From positions 49,850,811-49,914,810 of the forward strand of contig CM054145.1 in assembly GCA_028751875.1 (NCBI GenBank): a stretch of 64,000 nucleotides of DNA, given 5' to 3'. Below, piece by piece: positions 44,798 to 54,684 of the stretch; position 1 is the stretch's first letter, and every line of letters starts with the position of its first letter. A program made the position numbers and the translations under genes. Under the pieces are notes generated by a model. The model saw nothing but the letters and a program-made list of their open reading frames with translations, made no database searches and was not told the origin of the DNA. Origin of the DNA: Rapana venosa. Its lineage: Eukaryota > Mollusca > Gastropoda > Neogastropoda > Muricidae.

Positions 44798-45032
44798 TGT
44801 TTTGTCGTACTCAATTATCCTTCTGTTTATTTTTCCCTGAAAAGACTTTTAGATTTAAAGTCGTTTTTAATAATTTGTGACGTGCCCAGCAAATTTATCC
44901 AGGGCAGCGCAGTAGACAATAACAAGACACGGAGATCTTTTTGAGTTCCAACTGAAAAGCCACAAATAAAACGATTTTAAACACCGACTGTGTTAGTAGT
45001 GGGTTTTTTTTGTTGGGTGAATGACAACTTCA
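44798..45032 (+). repeat. 3' LTR
   Basis: Starts TGTTTTGTCGTACTCAATTA after a G-rich tract and ends GACAACTTCA. Similar in order to the left LTR, with scattered differences. Confidence 0.88.
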
Positions 45033-45225
45033 GTGGTGTGTGGTGTTGCAGGTCGATGGGTCTGGGAACTGACAAGTTTTTGGGGTGGTGGGTTGTTGGA
45101 GAACATGTCAAGTTTGGGTGGTTTTGTTGGTGTTGGGTCGATGGGTCTGGAGAAAATGATCAGTTTGGGGGTTGGGGTTGTGTGGTGTTGAGGGCGTGGG
45201 TCTGGAGAACATGATCAAATTTTTC
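45033..45225 (+). repeat. 37-bp minisatellite, right part
   Basis: Resumes after the retrotransposon (GGTCTGGAGAACATGATCAA) and runs to within 8 bases of the next exon's acceptor. Confidence 0.85.
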
Positions 45226-45232
45226 GGAGCAG

Positions 45233-45374
45233 GTGGTGATCCCGGTGGAGGAGGTGCGGATGGGTGGGGGAAGGGCTGGTCAACGCCACCCTCGACTTGC
45301 CCACCGCCTCCTTGACCTCAACCTTGACCTCACCGAGTTCTGCATCCTCAACGCCATCGTTCTCACCTACCCTG
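45233..45374 (+). CDS. Nuclear receptor exon: LBD helices 7-8
   Basis: Acceptor CGGAGCAG, donor CCCTG|GTGAGA, phase 0 to 1. The annotated frame is open throughout: VVIPVEEVRMGGGRAGQRHP, then RLAHRLLDLNLDLTEFCILN, then AIVLTYP. The ends fit an LBD very well (helix 7 to helix 8; LNLDLTEFCILNAIVL is like NR4 and ERR helix 8). In the middle (about 45,266-45,298) the +1 frame reads EGLVNATLD, a far better helix than RAGQRHPR, so one extra G and one missing base about 35 bases apart are suspected. The next exon joins to give YPDASGIQDK. Confidence 0.88.
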
Positions 45375-45409
45375 GTGAGAGGGGGGAGGGGTTGTGTGTG
45401 TACTTTCTT

Positions 45410-45620
45410 TTACTTCCAGAATAATGGAATAAGCCCTCTTGTGCTTTTTTACATCCAGTCCCTGTGTGTGTGCAGTTTTGTCAATTTTGTCATCCGTTCC
45501 CACCAGCTTACAATGGCCTACTCTTCTGGAAAGCTGAACGGGTTTTAACATGTGTGCAAGATGTTCTGCGTGTGTTCGCACTCGGGACCTTGGTTTATAG
45601 TCTCATCCGAAGGATGTATG
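45410..45620 (-). repeat. SINE family C body
   Basis: AATAATGGAATAAGCCCTCT, TTTTGTCAATTTTGTCATCC, GGTTTTAACATGTGTGCAAG and TTTATAGTCTCATCCGAAGG match the other family C copies. The tRNA head is missing. Confidence 0.75.
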
Positions 45621-45621
45621 C

Positions 45622-45740
45622 AGTTCTGTGTGCGTGTGTGTGTATGTGTATGTGTGAAGTGTGTGTTGGTGTGTGTGTGCGTGAAAGAGAGAGAGAGTGG
45701 GTGTGTATGTGAGTGTGTGAATGTGTGAGTTTGTGTGTTG
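45622..45740 (+). repeat. GT-rich microsatellite
   Basis: (GT)n with GA interruptions. Confidence 0.8.
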
Positions 45741-46062
45741 TTGTTCATTGCGTCCTTCCACTTAAACTGATATCAGACGATAGGGAAAAGGATTATGAGA
45801 AAGGAAAAAAAGGGAGGAAAGTAGGTATATGATAAGCATGTGCAAGTTCAAGTGCGTACATAGAAAGAGGAGACAGAGAGAGCGAGAGAGAGAGAGCGCA
45901 TGTGTGTGTGCTGAGGAAGAAGTAATATAAAAAACAACTTTAAAAAATCTTGGAGGGCATAAAATAGCACAACATTATTGAAATACCATAACTTGTATAA
46001 CGTAGATAATTTAACATAACTAGTAATCAATATTAACATTAACCGAATCATATCATAGCAGC

Positions 46063-46540
46063 TTAACATGAATCAAAGGTGGATACCAAACGGACTGCTA
46101 TATTTGAATAAACAGAAAACTCGTGAAGACGTGAATAGTTATTCAAATTATGCTCTAGAGATAAAGGACAGTTGGGAGGATGGCAATGTCTAAGCCTTTG
46201 TGAAACTGACAGTCGTGTTAATGAGCGGCGCACAAGCAAATGATTCACTGTGATTTGTTCACCACACAAACGTTAAATATTTTTGCAAAATTTTGTACGG
46301 AGAGCGTTCAAGCAAAAACGATACATTAGACTGATAATATGTCTGGGGCATTGAGAGATATCCCGGAACAAGAAGTTGGTATTATTTGTGTAACAAGCAC
46401 TTTCCACACAGTTATGATAGTATTGAGAATCTGAGTTATTGAGAATGTCATTAAAGCGATCGGAAGATGTTTTCTCTATGCGCCTGTAACATTCTTGTAG
46501 ATCTAAAGGAATTGAGAGAGTTTCTGTACCCTCAGAATTG
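46063..46540 (-). pseudogene. LINE (non-LTR retrotransposon) ORF2 C-terminal remnant
   Basis: On the minus strand, from about 46,540 downward, it reads ETLSIPLDLQECYRRIEKTS, then CPRHIISLMYRFCLNALRTK, FCKNI, a stop, then LCGEQITVNHLLVRRSLT. RxxxNALRTK(F/Y) followed by a C-x-C-G-E, NH-L pattern is the usual C-terminal end of reverse-transcriptase proteins in Jockey/I/CR1-like LINEs. One TAA interrupts it. The catalytic RT domain is absent here, so it is a 5'-truncated fossil. The 45,750-46,060 stretch may be its 3' UTR. Confidence 0.65.
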
Positions 46541-46604
46541 TGAGCTGCTTTTCTGGCAGCTTGTGTGTTTATTTGTTCTATTATTTATTTATTTATTCTT
46601 TTTT

Positions 46605-46705
46605 AAATTCTTTTATTTCAACAATAATGGAATAAGCACTCATGGTTTTGGGTGTTTTTGTTTTTATTTTTACATCCAATCCCGATGTATATGCAATGTG
46701 TGTGT
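46605..46705 (-). repeat. SINE family C fragment
   Basis: TTATTTCAACAATAATGGAA, TAAGCACTCATG and CATCCAATCCCGATGTATAT match family C. Confidence 0.6.
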
Positions 46706-46764
46706 GTGTATTTGTGTGTGGTTTTGCATGCACCTGAACTTACATGTATTTGTCCATGAATGCA

Positions 46765-46985
46765 CACACACACCCACACTTACACACTCTTAAACAAACA
46801 CACACACACACACACTTACACTCTCTCATTCCTATGAATGTGACACCCCACAAGAAAGGCCCCTACACCCACACCCACACTTACACACACACACACACAC
46901 ACAAAACACCACACACCAAAACACACACAAACCCCACACCACACACACCACACCCCACACACACAAAACACACACTTACACTCTC
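46765..46985 (+). repeat. (CA)n microsatellite with duplicated spacer
   Basis: CA-rich tracts. CTTACACTCTCTCATTCCTA-GAATG-GACACC-ACAAG occurs twice (46,815 and 46,975), so the tract-plus-spacer was duplicated. Confidence 0.8.
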
Positions 46986-47049
46986 TCATTCCTTGAATGC
47001 GACACCTGACAAGCTAGGCCCCTAACTCTGCCCTGCTGCCCTGCACTGC

Positions 47050-48308
47050 ACTGCATTCATGCATTGATTCATTGATTCATTCATGCATTGATTCATTGAT
47101 TCATTCATGCATTGATTGATTCATTCATTGATTCATTCATTCATTCATGCATTGATTCATTCATTCATGCATTGATTCATTCGTTCATTGATTCATTCAT
47201 TGATTCATTCGTGCATTGATTGATTCATTCATTCATTCATTCATGCATTCATTCATTCATTGATTCATTCATTCATTCATGCATTGATTCATTCATTCAT
47301 GCATTGATTCATTCATTCATTCATTCATTCATTGATTCATTCGTGCATTGATTCATTCATTCATTCATTCATGCATTGATTCATTCATTCGTGCATTGAT
47401 TCATTGGTTCATTTATTCATGCATTGATTCATTCATTCATTCATTCATTGATTCATTCATGCATTGATTCATTGATTCATTCATTCATTCATGCACTGAT
47501 TCATTCATTCATTGATTCATTCATGCATTGATTCATTCATTCATTGATTCATTCATTCATGCATTGATTCATTCATTCATTCATGCATTCATTCATTCAT
47601 TCATTGATTCATTCATTCATGCATTGATTCATTCATTCATTCATTGATTCATTCATTGATTGATTCATTCATTCATTGATTCATTAATTCATTGATTCAT
47701 TCATGCATTGATTCATTCATGCATTGATTCATTCATTCATTCATTGATTCATTCATGCATTGATTCATTCATTCATTCATTCATTCACTGATTCATTCAT
47801 GCATTGATTCATTCATTCATTGATTCATTCATGCATTGATGCATTCATGCATTGATGCATTGATTCATTCGTTCATTCATTCATGCATTGATTCATTCAT
47901 TCATTGATTCATTCATGCATTGATTGATTGATTCATGCATTGATTCATTGATTTATTCATTCATTGATTCATTCATTGATGCATTGATGCATTCATTCAT
48001 GCATTGATTCATTGATTCATTCATGCATTGATTCATTCATTGATTCATTCATGCATGGATTCATGCATGGATTCATTCATTCATGCATTCATTCATGCAT
48101 TCATTCATGCATTCATTCATTCATTCATGCATTGATTCATTCATTCATTCATTCATTCATTCATTCATTCATGCATTGATTGATTGATTCATTCATGCAT
48201 TGATTCATTCATTCATTGATTCATTCATGCATTGATTCATTCATTGGTTCATTTATTCATGCATTGATTGATTCATTCATTGATTCATTCATGCATTGAT
48301 GCATTGGT
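47050..48308 (+). repeat. ATTC tetranucleotide array, ~1.25 kb
   Basis: ATTC units with frequent ATGC and ATTG variants (CATGCATTGATTCATTCATT). Ends about 50 bp before the last receptor exon's acceptor. Confidence 0.97.
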
Positions 48309-48362
48309 TCACGCCTCCCACTGTTGCCTGCCTGCCTGTGTGTGTGTGCTGGCTGGGGACAG

Positions 48363-48598
48363 ACGCCTCGGGCATCCAGGACAAGGTGCGGGTGCTGGGT
48401 CTGCAGTCGCGCATGCTGGACTGCCTGCGCCGCTACATGCTGCACCACCGCCCCGCCCACCACCGCCGCTTCTCCAAGATGCTCCTCCGCCTCCCTGCCC
48501 TCCGCACCCTCAGCGCCAAGGCCGCCGAGCGCTTCCTGTCCTTGACCTTGGACGGCTCCATTCAGCTCAACGACCTTGTTTTGGAGATGATCAATTAG
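48363..48598 (+). CDS. Nuclear receptor last exon: LBD helices 9-12, AF-2, stop
   Basis: Acceptor GGCTGGGGACAG. With the carried base it begins DASGIQDKVRVLGLQSRMLD, then CLRRYMLHHRPAHHRRFSKM (helices 9-10). It then gives LLRLPALRTLSAKAAERFLS, LTLDGSIQLNDLVLEMIN and TAG at 48,596. LLRLPALR is shared with RXR, AAERF compares with the AVQHFY segment of ERR, and LNDLVLEMI is an AF-2 helix with the conserved Glu. This is a complete ligand-dependent activation end, so the gene codes for a receptor able to recruit coactivators, if expressed. Codon use is GC-rich, unlike the introns. The closest vertebrate subfamily could be NR3, NR4 or NR2B; I cannot decide by eye. Confidence 0.93.
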
Positions 48599-49099
48599 GG
48601 GTGGTGTGGCCGGTGGTGTGGGTTGTGTGTATATATATATATATATACACACAAACACAGAGTGACCCAGCATGCAGGTGGGACAGGGTTGAGCTCCGCT
48701 GGGTGCCGGTGGCGCAAGACGCTGGGTGAAAAGTTGAGACCAGTGCCTGGATGACTGACTGCTGAAGGAGTGGAAGGGAGGAAGCTGGTTCACTGTGGGA
48801 GAGGCCGGCTGTGTTGCTTCCTTGAGGTTCAAAGCAATGAAAAAACTTTAAAGTTTAGAGTGGGATTTTACTGTTTGAAAAATCTGTGTAGAATATTGTT
48901 TGTCTGAAATTGCCATCTCTGTCTTTTAAAAATCAAAAATGAATTCTTAGGGGTTTTGTTGTTGTTGTTGTATTTTGATTGTGGGTTTGTGCTGTCTGAA
49001 AGTTGTGTGCAGGATATTTTCTGTCCATAAATTTTATCTCTGTCTCGCCCCCCCCCCCCCCCCCCCTTGTACTTCTTTGTTTGTTTATTTCTCTTGCTG
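48599..49099 (+). other. Probable 3' UTR / downstream region
   Basis: Contains a TA/CA repeat at 48,630-48,655 and a C-run at 49,048-49,068. I find no clear AATAAA within the first few hundred bases. Confidence 0.4.
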
Positions 49100-49251
49100 A
49101 TTGTGTTTGTGCCATTGTCATAGAGTTTTTGTGTTACTTCATGTTGATAGCTTGTCAGAGGAGGTCCGAAACCCCATTGTGTTTGTGCCATTGTCATAGA
49201 GTTTTTGTGTTACTTCATGTTGATAGCTTGTCAGAGGAGGTCCGAAACCCT
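49100..49251 (+). repeat. 76-bp tandem duplication
   Basis: ATTGTGTTTGTGCCATTGTC through GAGGAGGTCCGAAACCC occurs twice in a row, almost identical, just before the 40-bp array. Confidence 0.93.
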
Positions 49252-49255
49252 GTTC

Positions 49256-50455
49256 TAGTATGGAAAAGTGGAGATAGATTGACCCCGTGAAAAACTTGTA
49301 TGGAAAAGTGGAGATAGATTGACCCCGTCAAAAACTTGTATGGAAAAGTGGAGATAGATGACCCGGAAAACAAATGTATGGAAAGTGGAGATAGATGACC
49401 CCCCGGGAAAACCCTTTTATGGAAAAGTGGGATAGATTGACCCCGTGAAAACTTGTATGGAAAAGTGGAGATATTGACCCGTGAAAAACTTGTATGGAAA
49501 AGTGGAGATAGATTGACCTCGTGAAAAATTTGTATGGAAAAGTGGAGATAGATTGACCCCGTGAAAAACTTGTATGGAAAAGTGGAGATAGATTGACCTC
49601 GTGAAAAACTTGTATGGAAAAGTGGAGATAGATTGACCTCGTGAAAAACTTGTATGGAAAAGTGGAGATAGATTGACCTCGTGAAAAACTTGTATGGAAA
49701 AGTGGAGATAGATTGACCCCTGAAAAACTTGTATGGAAAAGTGGAGATAGATTGACCTCGTGAAAAACTTGTATGGAAAAGTGGAGATAGATTGACCCCG
49801 TGAAAAACTTGTATGGAAAAGTGGAGATAGATTGACCTCGTGAAAAACTTGTATGGAAAAGTGGAGATAGATTGACCCCGTGAAAAACTTGTATGGAAAA
49901 GTGGAGATAGATTGACCTCGTGAAAAACTTGTATGGAAAAGTGGAGATAGATTGACCTCGTGAAAAACTTGTATGGAAAAGTGGAGATAGATTGACCTCG
50001 TGAAAAACTTGTATGGAAAAGTGGAGATAGATTGACCTCGTGAAAAACTTGTATGGAAAAGTGGAGATAGATTGACCTCGTGAAAAACTTGTATGGAAAA
50101 GTGGAGATAGATTGACCCCGTGAAAACTTGTATGGAAAAGTGGAGATAGATTGACCTCGTGAAAAACTTGTATGGAAAAGTGGAGATAGATTGACCCCGT
50201 GAAAAACTTGTATGGAAAAGTGGAGATAGATTGACCTCGTGAAAAACTTGTATGGAAAAGTGGAGATAGATTGACCCCGTGAAAAACTTGTATGGAAAAG
50301 TGGAGATAGATTGACCTCGTGAAAAACTTGTATGGAAAAGTGGAGATAGATTGACCCCGTGAAAAACTTGTATGGAAAAGTGGAGATAGATTGACCTCGT
50401 GAAAAACTTGTATGGAAAAGTGGAGATAGATTGACCTCGTGAAAAACTTGTACTA
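49256..50455 (+). repeat. 40-bp minisatellite, ~30 units
   Basis: Unit GTATGGAAAAGTGGAGATAG-ATTGACCTCGTGAAAAACTT. The sixth base of ACCTCG/ACCCCG varies and partly alternates (C, T, C, T), which suggests a dimer in the second half. The first five units are more degenerate. The open minus-strand frame of over 400 codons comes from the repeat. Confidence 0.97.
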
Positions 50456-50687
50456 GTTTGGTGGTTTCTTTTTTCTTCTTCTTTTTTAAAAATTTGTAGA
50501 GCACCTTATAAGAACAACACCACCTCCCTCCCCCCCTCCCCCCTTCCCCCCCCCCCAAAAAAAAAAAGTCCCACCCAACCCCATGCCACTCCTGGATGCA
50601 GATCATTGCTCTTGAATTGTGAGTTGGTTTGTGTAGCTCCCTCCCCCTCCCTCAGCAACACTACCAGCAAAGAGAATGAAATGTTGG

Positions 50688-50723
<36 letters not shown>

Positions 50724-51000
50724 CATTGCAGGAGAAAATATTCTAGATACGTGTGTGTGTGTGTGAAGGGGGAGGAGTGGGAATGTGAAAGAGACAGACA
50801 GAGGACAGAGAGAGTGAAAGTGAATCATCATGTTTGGGATCAGGAGAGAAGAAAGGAGACAGTAAAGGAGAAGCACTGATTCAGCGGTACACAGACAGGA
50901 CGAAATGATGTGGAGGTGTTGGTGATGATGCGTGTTTAGTTTCCTTTGTAAGAGATAATAGGATTAGGTTTGTGTGCTGTGGGGGTAGCTGAGCTCATGG
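50456..51000 (+). other. Intergenic, simple repeats only
   Basis: C-rich run at 50,525-50,560, (TA)n at 50,692-50,719, (GT)n at 50,751-50,764, and a purine-rich stretch. No gene is seen. Confidence 0.5.
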
Positions 51001-51500
51001 NNNNNNNNNNNNNNNNNNNNNNNNNNNNNNNNNNNNNNNNNNNNNNNNNNNNNNNNNNNNNNNNNNNNNNNNNNNNNNNNNNNNNNNNNNNNNNNNNNNN
51101 NNNNNNNNNNNNNNNNNNNNNNNNNNNNNNNNNNNNNNNNNNNNNNNNNNNNNNNNNNNNNNNNNNNNNNNNNNNNNNNNNNNNNNNNNNNNNNNNNNNN
51201 NNNNNNNNNNNNNNNNNNNNNNNNNNNNNNNNNNNNNNNNNNNNNNNNNNNNNNNNNNNNNNNNNNNNNNNNNNNNNNNNNNNNNNNNNNNNNNNNNNNN
51301 NNNNNNNNNNNNNNNNNNNNNNNNNNNNNNNNNNNNNNNNNNNNNNNNNNNNNNNNNNNNNNNNNNNNNNNNNNNNNNNNNNNNNNNNNNNNNNNNNNNN
51401 NNNNNNNNNNNNNNNNNNNNNNNNNNNNNNNNNNNNNNNNNNNNNNNNNNNNNNNNNNNNNNNNNNNNNNNNNNNNNNNNNNNNNNNNNNNNNNNNNNNN
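51001..51500. other. Assembly gap (500 N)
   Basis: Exactly 500 unknown bases; its right edge cuts a SINE family C copy. Confidence 0.99.
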
Positions 51501-51620
51501 GAAAAGTAGGCCATTATGTGCCGGTGGGAACGGATGACAAAATTGACAAAACTGCATACACACGGGACTGGATGTAAAAGACCACACGAGTGCTTATTCC
51601 ATTATTCTCGAAATAAAAGA
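51501..51620 (+). repeat. SINE family C, sense, cut by the gap
   Basis: Reads AAGTAGGCCATTATGTGCCG, then GAACGGATGACAAAATTGAC and GCTTATTCCATTATTCTCGA, the inverse of the 45.4 and 53.7 kb copies. Confidence 0.75.
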
Positions 51621-51724
51621 ATGAAAAGAAAAAGTATGAAGGGTGGGGGAGGTGGGGGTGCATTGTTTTGTTGGCAGGAAGGGGGGGGGGGGGGGGGATG
51701 CGGTGGTTATTTTTATTTCATTTT

Positions 51725-51804
51725 AAGTCCAGAGGAAAAATCCTTGAACGAGATTCGAACCTCGGTCAGCAGATCACGAGTGCATCACTCTAACCACCCC
51801 GTCA

Positions 51805-51806
<2 letters not shown>
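51725..51806 (-). repeat. tRNA-like SINE head
   Basis: The complement has GGTGGTTAGAGTGATG (A-box region) and GGTTCGAATCTCG (B box, exact core). Its A-box end abuts the (GA)n tract. Confidence 0.7.
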
Positions 51807-51972
<166 letters not shown>

Positions 51973-52199
51973 ACATACATATCGAAGCGCACCCCGAGAC
52001 AGAAAGCTGGAACATTGATATAATAATACAGGGCCTATACTGCCGGCTACTCCTGGCATAATATATAACTAGGTGCCAACTATCTTCACTGCAGGCCCGC
52101 TCGCTCCCCAGTGACAATGGTCACTGAGGCACACCACCACCACACTGTTGCTCCCGCTCATGAAACAGAACATCAGCATCAGACAGACTGTTGTGGCCG

Positions 52200-52256
52200 G
52201 TTAGACAGAATGATGGTCATCACCCACAACGGGATTTATCGATCAGCCGTCTGACA
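52200..52256 (+). repeat. Dispersed AGACAGAATG-TGGTCAT motif
   Basis: TAGACAGAATGATGGTCATC, followed by CACCCACA and CGATCAGCCGTCTGAC. A related unit occurs at 53,570-53,625, and the core resembles the array at 57.4 kb. Confidence 0.5.
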
Positions 52257-52545
52257 TGACAGACGCTTATAGCCGAGCGGTTAAAGACCGTTTAATTTCA
52301 GTCTCGTGGGGCCATGAAGTCGTGGGTTCGAATTTTGGCAGCGGCGTCTGATGAATTAAGGGTTGTGGTGGGAGGAGGGGGGTGGGTTACGATCTCCCAG
52401 GTTAACTTCAAGTGCAGACCTGCGTGTGCCTTCATTCTCTCCGTGTACTCATACACATAAAAGATTACAGATATGCACGTTTAAGGTCCTGTAATTCATG
52501 TCAGCGTTCCGTGGGTAACAGAATCACAAACCCTAGCATGCATCC
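52257..52545 (+). repeat. SINE family B, copy 2 (3' truncated)
   Basis: A box TAGCCGAGCGG, B box GGGTTCGAATTTT, then CAGACCTGCGTGTGCCTTCA, CATGTCAGCGTTCCGTGGGT and CCTAGCATGCATCC. It lacks the CCCCGAAGTCGGAATG end. Confidence 0.85.
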
Positions 52546-52639
52546 TGCACCTGGAGAGGGATGGGCTCCGCCAGGTTCAACTTGACCGAGAGATACGGCC
52601 TGAAAAATTCAAACACGGTGCTCCAAAGACTCATCGGGG

Positions 52640-53055
52640 AGTTAAGGGAGAGGAGAGGAGAGCAGAGGAGAGAGAAGAGAGGAGAGGAGAGGAGAGAGGA
52701 GAAGAGAGGAGAAGAGAGCAAACACTCATCGGGGAGTTAAGGGAGAGGAGAGGAGAGGAGAAGAGAGGAGAATAGAGTAGAAGAGAGGAGAGGAGAGGAG
52801 AAGAGAGGAGAGGAGAGAGGAGAAGAGAGGAAAAGAGAGGAGAGAAGAGGAAATGAGAGGAGAAGAGAGGAGAAGAGAGAGAGAGGAGAGTAGAAGAGAG
52901 GAGAGGAGAGAGGAGAAGAGAGGAGAGGAGATGAGAGGAGAGGAGAGAGAAGAGAGGAGAGGAGAGAGGGAAGAGAGGAGAGGAGAGAAGAGAAGAGAAG
53001 AGAGGAGAGGAGAAGAGAGGAGAGAAGAGAGAAGAGAGGAGAAAAGAGGAGAGAT
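52640..53055 (+). repeat. GGAGA-rich purine repeat
   Basis: Irregular GGAGAAGAGA units. CTCATCGGGGAGTTAAGGGA occurs twice (52,631 and 52,727), showing a ~96-bp segmental duplication at its left edge. Confidence 0.95.
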
Positions 53056-53109
53056 CTTCCCTGTCAGCCTGATTCCCACTGACAGCAGTCACTGATGCAC
53101 ACCGCGGTC

Positions 53110-53526
53110 AACAGTTGTTTGTAGTTTGTGTTTTGTATACCAAGTCACAGCAGATATCTCTGCATGGGAATAAGGCCACTCTTCGAGGATAGAGAGCGCG
53201 TTGCCACAAGAGCAGCGCCACCCCATTATTTCTTTTTCTCTCTGCATGTGTATTTGTTTCCTTACCAGAGTGACTTTTCTCGTACAGAATTTTGCCAGGG
53301 ACAATTCTCTTATTACTGTGGTTTCTCTTACGTGCGCTGAATGCATGTTGCACAGGCTTGTCGTCTCATCAGAAAGACTAGCACCCCAGACCACCACTCA
53401 TGGTCTAGTGGATTGAGGGGAAAATTTGGGGCAATAATGGGGATCGAACCAGGACCCGCATCGCAGATCGAACCCGGGCTTTTCGTTGTCAAGGCAGGCG
53501 CGTTACTTCTAGACCACCGATCGATC
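53110..53526 (-). repeat. SINE family A, copy (antisense)
   Basis: Complete order: GCCACAAGAGCAGCGCCACC, GAATTTTGCCAGGGACAATT, TTACGTGCGCTGAATGCATG, CACCACTCATGGTCTAGTGG, and a reversed head with GGGATCGAACC and CTAGACCACCGA. Confidence 0.88.
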
Positions 53527-53639
53527 CACCGTTCTGCGCATGATCGGAACTTCAGAGAGACTTGGGCATTTTAGACAGAATGCTGGTCATGCCATTACCC
53601 ACAGAGAGACTGATCAGCTGCCTGACTGTCTTTTATTAT

Positions 53640-53762
53640 CATTATTCTTTTCTTTTATTTCGAGGATAATGGAATAAGTACTCATGTGCTTTTTTTCGTC
53701 CAGTCCCTGTGTGTATGCAATTTTGTCCATTTTGTCATCCGTTCCCACCTGTCTGCTTTGTG
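53640..53762 (-). repeat. SINE family C fragment
   Basis: TTATTTCGAGGATAATGGAA and TTTTGTCATCCGTTCCCACC match family C. Confidence 0.75.
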
Positions 53763-53791
53763 ATGTTACCTCACCGCATCATTAACAAAAC

Positions 53792-54220
53792 TCGGCGGGT
53801 CGGTGGTCTAGCGGTAACACACCTGCCTAGACGACGTGAGAATTCGCGGGTTCGATCCCCGTTTGAACACAAACTTTCGCCGCCCCCCCCACCCTCCCCC
53901 ATCCACTAGACCTTGAGAGGTGGTTTGAGTGCTAGTCTTTCGGAAGAGGCGATAAACCGAAGTCCTGTGGTAATAAGGAGTTTCGTGCGTGTAAAAGAAC
54001 ACGCGGCAGCAAGAGATTTGTTCCGGGAAAAAATTATATAGAAAAAAAGCCCCACTCTTGATAGGGAAACAAACACACAAGTAGACATGAAAATTATAAA
54101 AAAAAATAAACGAAGGGTGGCGCTGCTCTTGTGGCGACGCGCTCTCCACCCAGGAAAAGGCCAGCCCAAATTTCATGCAGAGAAATCTATTGCCGCGGCT
54201 GGAAAAGGGTAGGCTATACA
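53792..54220 (+). repeat. SINE family A, sense, with intact A and B boxes
   Basis: Best head in the window: A box TGGTCTAGCGG at 53,804-53,814 and B box GGTTCGATCCC at 53,849-53,859, both matching Pol III promoter consensus. The body is the inverse of the 53,110 copy: GTCTTTCGGAAGAGGCGATA, GTGCGTGTAAAAGAACACGC, ATAGGGAAACAAACACACAA and GGTGGCGCTGCTCTTGTGGC. The conserved body suggests a SINE superfamily with a shared central domain. Confidence 0.9.
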
Positions 54221-54229
54221 AATGAATGA

Positions 54230-54296
54230 TTATAGACTGTATACAAAAACATTACAGACTCTATACAAAAACATTACAGACTCTACACAAAAATGG
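54230..54296 (+). repeat. 22-bp tandem tail of the SINE
   Basis: AGACTCTATACAAAAACATTAC occurs about three times directly after the SINE, as if grown from its 3' tail. Confidence 0.85.
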
Positions 54297-54491
54297 GGAC
54301 AGCGACAGAAAACCCCTCTGGTGTGTGTACTGGAGTGCTGACAGCCAGAACGGCCTGACAGCACATGACAGCCAAGACAAGTTACTGCTGGTATACACTA
54401 ATGACACTCCAGTCTCCTCCCCACACAACAGAGCTGCACATGATGTATAGAAGGTGACAGCCAGCGGAGGAGAGAAGGACAGTGGCCCAGT

Positions 54492-54642
54492 AGGCTGGAA
54501 AGCCAAAAGGGATGTACCGTTGAGGGGAAGGCTGGAAAGCCAAAAGGGATGTACCGTTGAGGGGAAGGCTGGAAAGCCAAAAGGGATGTACCGTTGAGGG
54601 GAAGGCTGGAAAGCCAAAAGGGATGTACCGTTGAGGGGAAAA
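54492..54642 (+). repeat. 37-bp minisatellite, 4 units
   Basis: The unit AGGCTGGAAAGCCAAAAGGG-ATGTACCGTTGAGGGGA is near-identical in all four copies and includes the small palindrome GGCTGGAAAGCC. Confidence 0.95.
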
Positions 54643-54684
54643 TTAAACAGGAACTTTGAGGGTGGTGTGGGGGTGGGGAGGGGG

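Larger units (their letters stand above)
40545..45032 (+). mobile_element. Ty3/gypsy-type LTR retrotransposon, decayed
   Basis: Two similar ~235-bp LTRs (40,545-40,778 and 44,798-45,032) frame a 4.0-kb interior with gag and pol remnants in order: capsid-like, zinc knuckle, protease region, reverse transcriptase, RNase H and integrase. A primer-binding-like TGGCGACGGG starts two bases after the left LTR, and a purine run (AAGGTGGGGGGG) precedes the right LTR. The insertion splits the 37-bp minisatellite. GTGGT occurs at both borders, four extra Ts apart on the left, so the target duplication is only probable. Many frameshifts and stops occur. Some may be consensus errors, since the surrounding sequence is smeared. 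Confidence 0.9.

Noticed and set aside
47050..48308. CRISPR-like array in the ATTC region
   Set aside because: There are no unique spacers and no cas genes. It is a plain tetranucleotide array in a eukaryotic genome.
49215..50606. 463-codon minus-strand frame with a repeating FHEVNLSPLFHTSF motif
   Set aside because: Produced by the 40-bp minisatellite. The same peptide appears in all three phases because 40 is not a multiple of 3.
53792..53870. Genuine tRNA gene at the best SINE head
   Set aside because: Both Pol III boxes are present, but the sequence continues into the family A body and I cannot fold a complete cloverleaf.
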